Source: Coniella vitis (Eukaryota > Ascomycota > Sordariomycetes > Diaporthales > Schizoparmaceae). Taken from it: 64,000 nucleotides of DNA. Position 1 is the first letter of the stretch. Every line of letters starts with the position of its first letter. The DNA lies in assembly GCA_011317545.1 (NCBI GenBank), contig WUJK01000001.1:2213001-2277000 (forward strand), written 5' to 3'. The position numbers and the translations under genes were made by a program. Below are positions 54,475 to 64,000 of the stretch, one piece after another. Under the pieces are notes generated by a model, which saw nothing but the letters and a program-made list of their open reading frames with translations, searched no databases and was not told the DNA's origin.

Positions 54475-56487
54475 ATGCGCCTTCTCCGCCGATGGCGACC
54501 CTTGATCCTGCTTGTAGCCTCATGGTTACTCTTCATGTACTACCTCTACCGTGACGACATAAATAGCAACACCACCGACGGCAGCGCCATTACCCCCAAC
54601 AATGACCAGAGTAATCATATAATATTACCGCTAGAAGGACCACCGTCTCCAAAAACACCAGGCAAGCCTCGCCCAGTAACAGGTCACCATGACATTCCCG
54701 ATGTGGAAGACATCTTCAAGAATGGCCCGGCAGAGAATGGCGGCCAGGTTGGCGCTGACCACTGGTGGAAGCTGCCAAGGCGCTTCCCCGTCACAAATCC
54801 ACGGTCATTGCCTCCAATTACCGCTCAGAGAAACGGTGGCAAAAAGATCCCCAGCATCCAGGCTGTGCCGCCCGCTGAATCTCAGGTAGCGCGAGAGCTG
54901 CGCTTGCAGAGGCAGGCTGCGGTCCGTAGCAGCTTCTTGCATAGCTGGAGTGGATACAAGAAATATGCCTGGATGTCGGACGAGGTGAAGCCGTTGACGG
55001 GAGACGTCAACAATCCGTTTGGTGGATGGGCGGCGACGCTGGTGGATGCGCTGGATAGCCTCTGGATCATGGGGCTGACAGACGAGTTTGAGGAAGCCGT
55101 AAGGGCCGCGGAGACAATTGATTTTACTCGGACGACCGCGGATCGGATCAATGTTTTTGAGACGACGATTCGGTACCTGGGGGGATTTCTGAGCGCGTAC
55201 GAGCTGAGTGGGAAAAAGTACGGAAGCTTGCTGCAGAAGGCACGAGAAGTGGGCGAGCTCTTGATGTGCGCTTTTGACACGGAAAGCCACATGCCTATTG
55301 CAAGATGGGACTGGAAGTTCTACATGACGGGTCACGCGCAGAGTGCCACCAAAGACGTGCTCGTCTCGGAGCTCGGATCGTTGACCTTGGAATTCACCAA
55401 GCTCTCGCAGCTTACGGGCGACTCGAGCTACTACGATGCTGTGCAGCGGATCTCGGACCTTCTGGAACATGAGCAGTCCGAGACCAAGCTCCCGGGCATG
55501 TGGCCCGTCACAATTGTCATGAAGAACAAAGACGTGCCGGACTTCTACCACGAGGGCTACTTCAGCCTCGGCGGAATGGCGGATTCTTTGTACGAGTACT
55601 TTCCCAAACAGTACCTTTTGCTAGGAGGCGCTCTGGAGCAGCCTCGAAAACTCTACGAAACTTTCCTCGATACGGCCAAGGTCAAACTCTTTAAGCGTGT
55701 GTTCAATCCAGACGATAGACCGATTGTCATGTCTGGTGACGTGAAGGTCAAGGAGACAAACTGGGGCTCTCTCAAGGAGGAATATATCAACAAAGCGCAG
55801 CATCTCACCTGTTTTGCGGGAGGAATGGTAGCACTTGCCGCCAAGGTCTTTGACCGCCCAAGCGATGAACTTGAACTTGCCGCACAGCTGACTGACGGAT
55901 GTGTATGGGCTTATGAGTCGCTGCCAACGGGGTTAATGCCGGAGTTGTTCCGCTTTGCGCCGTGCGGCGACATCAACGAAACTCAAACAGGTGCGAGCTG
56001 TGCTTGGGACGAGCAAGCGTGGCGCACACAAGTCCGCGATTACCATGCTGGCCCGACCCCAGAAAAGCGCAGGTGGGATCCCATGGGCGCAGAGGTCGCA
56101 GCCTTGATTAAGAAGAAAGATTTGGTCCCGGGATTTCTCGAAATGGTGGACAAGAAGTACATTTTGCGACCTGAGGCGATCGAGTCGGTATTCATCATGT
56201 ATCGACTCACGGGCGAAGCACAATGGGTGGATAAGGCGTGGCGCATGTTTGAGACGATTGAGGCGTTGACGAGGACCGAGGTTGCGGCTGCAGGAGTCAG
56301 GGAGGTGACGGTCGATGTGAGGACAGGGACGACGGTGGATCACTTGGATACTATGGAGAGCTTTTGGCTGGCTGAGACGTTGAAGTATTTCTATCTCGTG
56401 TTTTCGGAGTGGGATTTGGTGGATCTGGATGTGTGGGTGCTGAATACCGAAGCGCATCCGCTGCGGCGGATGGATGTTGCATCGTGA
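54475..56487 (+). CDS. GH47 alpha-1,2-mannosidase, type II membrane protein
   Basis: Single exon, 670 aa from the ATG at 54475; the frame extends 16 codons upstream only from a TTG. A basic start (MRLLRRWRP) and one membrane segment (~9-24, LILLVASWLLFMYYLY) make it a type II Golgi/ER protein. Class I mannosidases trim mannose from N-glycans. The GH47 fold covers ~155-660: HSWSGYKKYAWMSDEVKPL, NPFGGWAATLVDALDSLWIMGL, FETTIRYLGGFLSAYELSG, HLTCFAGGMVALAAKVF, LRPEAIESVFIMYRLTG, ESFWLAETLKYFYLVFS. The C-terminal NTEAHPLRR carries the Thr that coordinates Ca2+ in this family. Conserved acids (E in ETTIRY, E in RPEAIES, E in ESFWLAET) are present. It could be an Mns1-type enzyme or an Htm1/EDEM relative; length and the N-terminal anchor favour the former. 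Confidence 0.92.
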   Translation: MRLLRRWRPLILLVASWLLFMYYLYRDDINSNTTDGSAITPNNDQSNHIILPLEGPPSPKTPGKPRPVTGHHDIPDVEDIFKNGPAENGGQVGADHWWKLPRRFPVTNPRSLPPITAQRNGGKKIPSIQAVPPAESQVARELRLQRQAAVRSSFLHSWSGYKKYAWMSDEVKPLTGDVNNPFGGWAATLVDALDSLWIMGLTDEFEEAVRAAETIDFTRTTADRINVFETTIRYLGGFLSAYELSGKKYGSLLQKAREVGELLMCAFDTESHMPIARWDWKFYMTGHAQSATKDVLVSELGSLTLEFTKLSQLTGDSSYYDAVQRISDLLEHEQSETKLPGMWPVTIVMKNKDVPDFYHEGYFSLGGMADSLYEYFPKQYLLLGGALEQPRKLYETFLDTAKVKLFKRVFNPDDRPIVMSGDVKVKETNWGSLKEEYINKAQHLTCFAGGMVALAAKVFDRPSDELELAAQLTDGCVWAYESLPTGLMPELFRFAPCGDINETQTGASCAWDEQAWRTQVRDYHAGPTPEKRRWDPMGAEVAALIKKKDLVPGFLEMVDKKYILRPEAIESVFIMYRLTGEAQWVDKAWRMFETIEALTRTEVAAAGVREVTVDVRTGTTVDHLDTMESFWLAETLKYFYLVFSEWDLVDLDVWVLNTEAHPLRRMDVAS

Positions 56488-57262
56488 TGGGAGGATGAAC
56501 TCAGCAAGCACTTGCAATTGATGATTCCATCCGATCATGCTAGCGTTTACGATATTTACAGCATTGGCACAGAGACAGAAACAGACACAGATCTATCCCC
56601 TAAGCAAAGCGGGTAGAACAACATCGTGCATCGCGTACGCAGATGGATATCCTAACACCATATTAAATCGAAACAAATGAACGGCGTCAGGGCATCTACC
56701 TAGGTAGCCAAAGACAAAATGACTCGAGCAGACGATCCATCCACTTCTGCTAACTGTTTGTCATGCAGGCGGATACTATGTACTCCAGCAGTCCAGGTTG
56801 GTAGTGCATCACCAACCTATGTGGTAAAAAAGGGGCCCATCAAGGGCTTATCTAAGCTTCTTTTGGGGGCCAAGTGGGCCTTCTGTAGCATGCCACTTGG
56901 CGCTCTTGGGTGCCCTACTGCACTCTCGGGACATAGTACGTATACCGCTAGGCCAACTTGCAGCTGAGCCGTGACAGGGACCACTCCCACCTGCTCCAAA
57001 TCCTAGGAGACAATCCAAAGGGCGCCACGACGTTACGACAGATTCTCCCTACCGTTGCCGCTATAGGGCGCTGCCGCGACGACTCCCCCCTTCTACTAGT
57101 CACGCAAGACGCAGACACACAACAAGGCAAAAAGGACGGCCAATCCAACCAAAGCAGAGCAGCCGGGCACCTAGTCCTAGACAGCTCCAAGCCAAAGCCA
57201 CACCCACCCCCCCTTCGCGGGCCAGACGGGCTGTCTTGTCTTGCGTCGATCTTGCTATCACC
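56488..57262. promoter_or_regulatory. GH47 3' side and AP-1 gamma upstream region
   Basis: 775 bp between two plus-strand genes. CTACCTAGGTAG at 56697-56708 and TACTATGTACTCC at 56781-56793 belong to the dispersed short-motif families. The last ~150 bp before the AP-1 gamma start are C-rich (CACACCCACCCCCCC). Confidence 0.5.
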
Positions 57263-60210
57263 ATGACTTCCCGTAAGCTCTCTGATCACTCTCCCAACCA
57301 CTCCCACACAGGTTTTAGCAGACTCGGCTAGCTATTCACCGATCTATCAACGCTGCGTTGCCGTTCGAGAGAAGCGGGGCATAGCGTGCCACACATGCAA
57401 GCATGGCTCAAGAGAAATGGAAGCTGACAATGTCCGGCCACATCTCAGTCAAGCAATTCATACGCAATGTACGCGCCGCAAAGACCATCGCAGATGAGCG
57501 CGCTGTGATTCAAAAGGAGAGCGCAAGCATACGAGCCAGCTTTCGCGAGGAGAGTCACGATCACAATGTTAGGTGCGTGGTTGCTGCCTTTTCCCTGGCG
57601 GCTTACAGATGATGTGTCTTTGAATGGCGGCAGCAATAGCAAGGAACAAGAGTGCTAATTTCCTGCCATGGCTCGCTCGCTATCTGCAGGCGAAACAATG
57701 TCGCGAAACTCCTCTATCTCTTTACCCTCGGTGAAAGAACACATTTCGGCCAAATCGAGTGTCTGAAACTCCTTGCCTCGCCTCGCTTCGCCGACAAACG
57801 TCTGGGACACCTGGCTACAAGTTTGCTGTTGGACGAGAATCAAGAAGTGCTGACGCTGGTGACGAACTCGCTTCAAAAGTGAACAATTGCCCCTTCCGTC
57901 CACGCCACGCTTGTGGCCTCAGCGAAATCCACTAACAGCATCTAACACAGTGATCTTGGCCACTCGAATCAATATGTTGTTGGTCTAGCCCTTTGCACCC
58001 TCGGCAACATTGCCTCTGTCGAAATGTCCCGCGACCTCTTCTCCGAGATTGAGAAATTGGTGTCGACCGCCAACCCCTACATTCGACGAAAGGCCGCTCT
58101 GTGCGCGATGCGGATATGTCGCAAGGTCCCTGACCTCCAGGAGCATTTTATCGAAAAAGCGACACAGTTGCTGCAAGACCGCAACCACGGTGTCTTGCTA
58201 TGTGGCCTCACCCTGGTCACGAGCCTCTGCGAGGCAGACGAAGAGGAGGGCGGCGAGGAGGGAATTGTAGAGAAGTTCAGGCAATTCGTGCCCATATTGG
58301 TGCGGACGCTGAAGGGCTTAGCATCTTCCGGGTACGCTCCTGAGCATGATGTCATGGGCATTACAGATCCCTTTTTGCAGGTCAAGATCCTACATCTTCT
58401 CAGGGTATTGGCACGAGGGGACACAGAAATAAGCGAGCAGATCAACGACATCCTGGCACAAGTCGCGACCAACACAGACTCGACAAAGAACGTGGGCAAT
58501 TCCATTCTGTACGAGGCGGTGCGAACGATTCTCGATATCGAAGCGGATTCGGGTCTCAGAGTGTTGGGCGTGAATATCCTCGGAAAATTCTTGACGAACA
58601 GAGACAACAACATTCGCTATGTGGCGCTCAATACTCTGATCAAGGTTGTTGCGATCGAGCCGAATGCTGTACAAAGACATAGGAACACGATCCTTGAATG
58701 TCTGCGCGACCCCGATATCAGCATCAGACGAAGAGCGCTGGACCTGAGTTTCACGCTCATCAACGAAAGTAACGTGCGCGTGCTGATTCGGGAACTGCTC
58801 GCATTCTTGGAGGTTGCAGACAATGAGTTCAAGCCGACATTGACGACGCAAATTGGTATTGCGGCCGACAAGTATGCTCCGAACAAGCGATGGCACGTGG
58901 ACACCATGTTAAGGGTTCTAACCTTGGCTGGAAACTACGTCAAAGAGCCTATCCTGTCTTCTGTCATCCGCTTGATTGCCACTAGTCCCGACCTGCAAAC
59001 ATATGCTGTCCAGAAGCTGTACACTAACCTCAAGAAGGACATCACGCAAGAGAGCTTGACGCAGGCAGGGGCATGGTGCATTGGCGAGTACGGCGATGCA
59101 CTGCTCAGAGGCGGACAGTATGAGGAAGAAGAGTTGGTTACCGAGGTAAAAGAGCACGAAGTCGTGGACCTGTTTCAAACAATCCTTAACAGCAGCTATG
59201 CCACACAAGTGAGCACAGAGTATATTGTGACTGCTCTGATGAAGCTGACGACACGACTTTCGGATGGAACACAAGTCCAAAGAATTCAGGCAATACTACA
59301 AAATCACCAGACGAGTCTGGACGTCGAGGTGCAACAGCGGGCTGTGGAGTACATCAACCTCTTCAACTTTGACCAGATTCGCCGTGGTGTTCTTGAGAAG
59401 ATGCCACCACCGCAGATCAAGGAAGAGAACCGCGTACTTGGCGAAGCCGCCACCAAAGCATCCAAGAAGTCGAACAGAAAATCCAAGCCCATCAAGCAAT
59501 CAGAGCAAGATCTGCTCATGGATCTCATGGGCGACAGTGGGCCAGCCCCAGCCCCTACAAATGGCAGCTCGACAAACAATGCAGACCTCCTCGCCGACAT
59601 TCTCGGGGGAACATCCTCTCCAGCGCCTACGTCCACCTCTGCAACACCAACACCTCAATCCAATGTATCGGCCATTATGGATCTCTTTGGTTCTAGTGCT
59701 GCGCAAGCCACTCCACCTCCTCAGGCATCAGCAGCAGCAGCGCCTCCGCCATCAGCTGGCGCCGACCTTCTCGGACAGATGGGAGCCGCATCTTCTTCTC
59801 CTGCGCCACCAGCAGGTTTCCCTTGCTACAACAACAATGGGTTGGTCGTGACGATTGCCACGCAGCGCAACGCAGAGGGTATTGTGCTCGCACTTGCGCG
59901 GTTCCGCAATGCTTCCGGTGCCCCGCTTTCGAGCGTCGGGCTGCAGGCCGCGGTACCAAAGAGCCAGAAGCTGCAGCTCAACAGTATCTCCAACGCAGAG
60001 CTGGCGCCGGGAACAGAGGCTACGCAAGCTATGAGGATCCAAGGAGCAAAGGGGGTAAGTTCGATTCCCATGGAATTATTCATTGCGTGGAGACTTGCTA
60101 ACAGATACCTCTTTTTGTTTTAGCCTCTACGTTTGCGCCTGAGGATTCAATATGCGTCAGCCACAGCGGGGCAGATCATGGACCAAGTGAACTGGTCAGA
60201 ACCATCTTGA
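57263..60210 (+). CDS. APL4: AP-1 clathrin adaptor complex gamma subunit (gamma-adaptin)
   Basis: Five exons: 57263-57272, 57449-57572, 57690-57878, 57951-60054, 60124-60210, giving 837 aa. AP-1 selects cargo and recruits clathrin at the trans-Golgi and endosomes. The 10-nt first exon (MTS plus one base) joins to give MTSLKQFIRNVRAAKTIADE, the family start; an ATG at 57403 lies in intron 1 and would give a wrong N-terminus. Residues ~1-590 are the HEAT/armadillo trunk, with RNNVAKLLYLFTLGERTHFGQIECL, GHSNQYVVGLALCTLGNIAS, NPYIRRKAALCAMRI and DNNIRYVALNTL. A Lys-rich then Ala/Pro/Ser hinge (~595-705) carries clathrin-box-like LLMDLMGD and DLLADILGG. The C-terminal gamma-ear ends PLRLRLRIQYASAT...QVNWSEPS. 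Phases are 1,2,2,0. Confidence 0.96.
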
Positions 60211-63200
60211 TCAGAGTAAAAGTAAACGGAACGTTGGTTTGTGCGTAGGTATACGCAGTCTGCCGAATGCTACAATGGTATAAAACCCAACACGGCAGTC
60301 GAGGTGGAATAAACTGCGAGTGCGATGGAAGGGAAAGTTCTAATCATAGAAGGGAAATGAGACTGTTCGCGGGCTAGCAACGCAAGCAAGCATGTTGCAA
60401 AATTACAATTGTTGTTTCCACACTCTGTATCATGGTGACGGCGACGACAGACTGGTTGTCTCTTGATCACTTGCTTGTTGTGGGTCGCCGCTCAAGTGGT
60501 TTACAATAGTAGGCATTGTTTCATCTTGGTATATTTTCTGTGCTGGGACACAGCAACCGAATCTCTACGGGGATGCATGGTTAGATGTCACCAGCCGCGT
60601 CGTGTGCAACTAGCAGCTCATAGAAACATGTAGCCTATCTTCGGATCGGCTGCTGGTTATGTGAGCGACACTCCAGAATGCGCATCACTGTTGGGAGACC
60701 GTCTCACCGTTCTCGCCCCTGTTTCCTGCTATTTTAAGCGCATAGTCTTCTCGGTTCGGTCTATATGTAACGGACATAGCCGTCTGTTTTACATGATAAG
60801 AAATACCTTAAGTAGGTGAATGCAGTGAAATCCTTGTCTTTCCAGAGGTTGTGGATATCGAGTATCCCTTGTGCTGCTGCCCGCTCAGCGGCTCACGAAA
60901 CAAGGTGACCTGGAAGTGCGTCATGGGGATGTTTTTTTGGTACGTTGATCATGCGGTCGGTAGCGACAGTGTGTGTTGTGTTCCAGATGAACGGATTGGC
61001 TATTATACCGAGCAGCGTCTGGACATTCGTTGGTAGCACTGGCACGAATAATGCACGGGCAGTAGAGTACGGACCTTGGCTCTTACAAAGCTACATAGAG
61101 TGTGAGTGCGGTCTGTTATTTTCTACTTTTGCATTGCTTGTAGAGCCTTGATGATTTTGCTTGTGGATCGATAGGGAGGGTTTCTCTGCTTTTTCCGTCG
61201 AGTTGTCTTTACCTTCCAATGTCATGCCATTAATTTCCCATTTCCTACCCATGCATGTGGTCGTAGGCATCTTTTTTTGGCCCTCCGTCCTTTCGTCATT
61301 GTCATTGCCTATGTTTCACGTTCTTATTCCCTGTTGTTTGTCGTGAATGCTCAAGTGTGCATGACATGGCTATTTAATTTTGGATTCGAAGGGGGAACGT
61401 ACTGGTTCTTGGGGGGGGGGGGAAGACTATCGCAGACAAACAAAAAACGGGAACAGGTAATTGTGTTGCTATGCATAGTAGTAAACGACAACAACAACCA
61501 GGGCGGGTAAAGCGCATGAGAATACTAAACAAAGATATGGGTCGTGTATTCCCATTGGACAGTGAGGGGAAAGGAGGGGGGAGAGAGATCATTCTGCGCC
61601 GCACTACTGTTTTGGGTCAGTCCTCGCCTTTTGTGTGTACTATGTAGGATTGCGTGTTTTGCAGGAGTCCGTTCCTTCCTTCTCGGTCATTCGGACTCCT
61701 ATGTCAGGCTTTCTTTGAGATCTTGATGCTCTGTGGTCTTTTTTATGGACTGTGGACTGAGTATAAAAAGGACTGCTCGTTTAGTGTTAAGTGACTTGGC
61801 TGTTCTTCAAAGTATGGTGATGATTCCGGCCGATTCTTTCCTTCACTCTGGCTCAATAAGGCTCTACTTGTGCTTGAAGAGAGAAACATACAATTTGCCT
61901 GACGGGTAAATATATACAACTGAGCGAAAGCCGTTACATGCTCTGGAGAAGGCATGATCAACAATAGTAGAAGTAACTGTTTCAATGACCTTTGCGCATG
62001 CTCCCGTCACCTGAGCAGGTTTGAAATCCGAGGTTTATTGATTGGGGCACCGATGTGCCTGTCCACCTGTACGATTTTAAGTCGACGCAAGTCTCGTAGG
62101 CTTGACCAATACGAAACGGAGGAAGGCAAACTACCAATGAGGTTTAGGAGGGGCGGTTCGCGGTTATATACATAGTACATAGTACGCGGTGTCTGTTTTG
62201 GGGGTGGGTGCGCCGGACGGGGAACATATGTAGGGCCGGAAACTGCTCTTCGGCGCCAACGATTATCCCCAGTGTCTCCTAGGTAGGTACGGAAGGTCAC
62301 AGATCAGAGAAAACCGGGATTTTCGAGAGTGTGGCCTTGGTGGTCTAAAGGCGCTAACAATGGCCATGTAGGTTGGAGCCGATTCAAGTTGGTGGATAAG
62401 CCAAGGTAGGCTGGCATTGTCATAGTACTGTCCTTTGCATACCCAGATCTCGAGGACACACTGTCGATCTTGGATGATCCCGTGGGTCACTGGATGGAAG
62501 GTTCAAGATGAACCCACACTTCAAAGAGAATCTCCAGATATTGAACTGCTCATTCTCGAGTTCTAATTCCTAAAATACCAAAAACCCTCGCCCAGAAGAG
62601 GAAACGCACATGTTCGACAGCATGAGGGCAACTTGTTCTGCCAGTCCGCTGATTGGCTCGTCAAGTCCTGCAGTTCATTTGCAAGTAAACGCTGGCCCAT
62701 TATGGCGGCCACTGCCCCGCAGATCAGGCTTGGTTGACATGCTTCTATGTATTATTATGTACTGAAATCGTATTCTTATCTTGTTTTTTTTTTTTTTTTT
62801 TTGGTTGCTGTTTGCTGCTCCCCTAGAGAGTCATTCTCAATTACGCCACAAAAGACTTGTCTCATCATGTTTGTACAATTCACGATCGAGGCCACGTTTG
62901 TTGCAAAACGGTTCGCGTGAAGAGATCTGGTTTGCGAGCGATTGTGTGTCTGTGTATCGTGGGTAAGCATATCCAAGCAGATCAGGACCGAGGCACAAAG
63001 TTGAAGTCGTACGGCGAGCCGCTCGGGTTCAAAGGGGATATTGAATTATGCAGGTCCTACAGGTACCATAGTAATCCCGCGGTGGTGATGGTGGTGCTGG
63101 TGTCGTTGGAGGTACCTGGGTACTTGTACGACAAGGAGAGCTTCTGGTTGGCTCTAATAGGCGCTCTTGGTAAACAGAACCCACTCATCAAATACCCTCG

Positions 63201-64000
63201 ATGTCTGCCACGAGTGCAGATGATAACCTAAATTGAAAAGGCATTGACTATTGAGAAGATATGTGCTTTATTATACCCTGTAGACGCACTGCTTTTTCTT
63301 CTTCTTTTTTTTTCTTGTCTGCATATTCAGAAACGATCAAAGTATGCGGAATAGGTGTACCTAGATATATATACTACGTAAGCCAGCGGGCTGTCGAACC
63401 AGACCCAAAGCTTAACCGCCGGCGCCAACACGCGAGCGACAAGGGCCCAGCACCATCTGCGGGGTATTTTTTAACGACGTTTCCACCGAAAGAAACGTTG
63501 CAGAGATTCAGATCGCAATCTGCTAAACAGAAAACAAGATCTTGTTAAGCAAGGCAGGCTTAGATAGTACAGTACAACTTCCATGGTCTGCTCAAGGCCA
63601 AGATCTGCCTTACGCCTTGTCAGTTTCTCACGTCTCGAGGATCATGGTGGACAACTAGAGTCGGTGCTTGTACTGTGTTCATATGAGATCGCAACTCGTC
63701 CATGGTTGGCCCAAATTGACCACCATTTCTTACCAGCAGAAGCAGACACGTATAGCACCACCTGGTGCTTATACCAGCAAAGATAATACTCAAGTCCTTA
63801 CTATGTATTAATGTGCCCATATTTTTGCCGCAATTACCACTTGTGGCTACTACAAAAGTATGTATATATCAACATCGTACAATGAAAAGGAAGGCGGGAC
63901 CAGCAAGTCGCAAGCGCCCACAGCACGGCCCAGAGACAAGGGGTGGTGCGGGTACCCGCCCTGCCATCCTTGCTTCGCATCAGCCGCCTGAGCCACTCAT
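60211..64000. other. 3.8 kb right-end region with no supported gene
   Basis: Starts with the AP-1 gamma 3' untranslated region. All open frames are below 130 codons and none has a recognisable motif. Present are a G12 run near 61411, a T-rich run near 62785-62802, ATACATAGTACATAGTACG near 62166, CCTAGGTAGGTACGG near 62279, and TACCTAGATATATATAC near 63358. A GGTCTAAAGGCGCT word near 62340 resembles a tRNA D-arm, but no full tRNA can be drawn. A gene starting beyond the right edge could have its promoter here. Confidence 0.5.

Noticed and set aside
57403..57448. ATG at 57403 as AP-1 gamma start
   Set aside because: It lies in an intron of the model that yields the conserved gamma-adaptin N-terminus; the residues it would add match nothing in the family.
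62330..62410. tRNA Leu/Ser-like D-arm GGTCTAAAGGCGCT
   Set aside because: The following sequence gives no anticodon stem and the GATTCAAG word has no pairing T-stem.
1..64000. CRISPR array, bacterial operon, intact transposon or virus-derived genes
   Set aside because: No regularly spaced repeats, no polycistronic layout, no transposase, reverse transcriptase or integrase motifs were seen; intron-containing genes show a eukaryotic nuclear genome.

Overview
This window looks like nuclear DNA of a filamentous ascomycete, most likely a sordariomycete. That is inferred from protein types, short 50-120 nt introns with GTANGT donors and CTNAC-like branch sites, ~50% GC, and compact gene pairs separated by 0.3-0.8 kb divergent promoters. 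Gene models were built by reading splice junctions by eye and checking that phase is kept through every junction. Twenty complete gene models are supported, plus one partial coding frame cut by the left edge.

Layout. 1-12.4 kb is gene-poor: a partial minus-strand coding frame at the left edge, one glutamine-rich protein of unknown function (3.5-4.9 kb), and a 7.5 kb stretch upstream of it with no recognisable gene. 12.4-35.6 kb is gene-dense: mitoribosomal uS9m (MRPS9) and eEF1B-gamma (divergent), an FCP1/NIF-type phosphatase-like protein and RRP36 (divergent), COQ8, ESS2, protein phosphatase 5, POP8 and SPT4 (divergent), KIN17, aspartokinase, and a lone cytochrome P450. 37.5-60.2 kb holds an MDL1-type mitochondrial ABC transporter, RTT103 and clathrin light chain (divergent), a small COX7-type cytochrome oxidase subunit and a PPR-type protein (divergent), the t-SNARE TLG2, calmodulin, a GH47 mannosidase, and AP-1 gamma-adaptin. 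60.2-64 kb has no gene I can support.

Nearly everything is core cell machinery. Three themes recur: mitochondria (uS9m, COQ8, MDL1, COX7, PPR protein), RNA polymerase II and RNA processing (SPT4, RTT103, ESS2, POP8, RRP36, KIN17), and trans-Golgi/endosome traffic (clathrin light chain, AP-1 gamma, TLG2, with GH47 in the secretory pathway). I found no secondary-metabolite cluster, transposon with intact coding, CRISPR, rRNA or convincing tRNA.

The most unusual signals are in gene architecture: a 5-nt internal microexon in eEF1B-gamma, a 5-nt first coding exon in COX7, a 20-nt exon followed by a GC-AG intron in aspartokinase, a start codon that is its own coding exon in calmodulin, and an SPT4 reading frame whose apparent stop codon overlaps a splice donor. 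Other points are a perfect Gcn4/CPC1-type site upstream of aspartokinase, a 37-nt alternating purine-pyrimidine run upstream of KIN17, an Asn substitution in the catalytic motif of the FCP1-like protein, and a CCTAGGTA-type motif scattered through the intergenic DNA of the right half.
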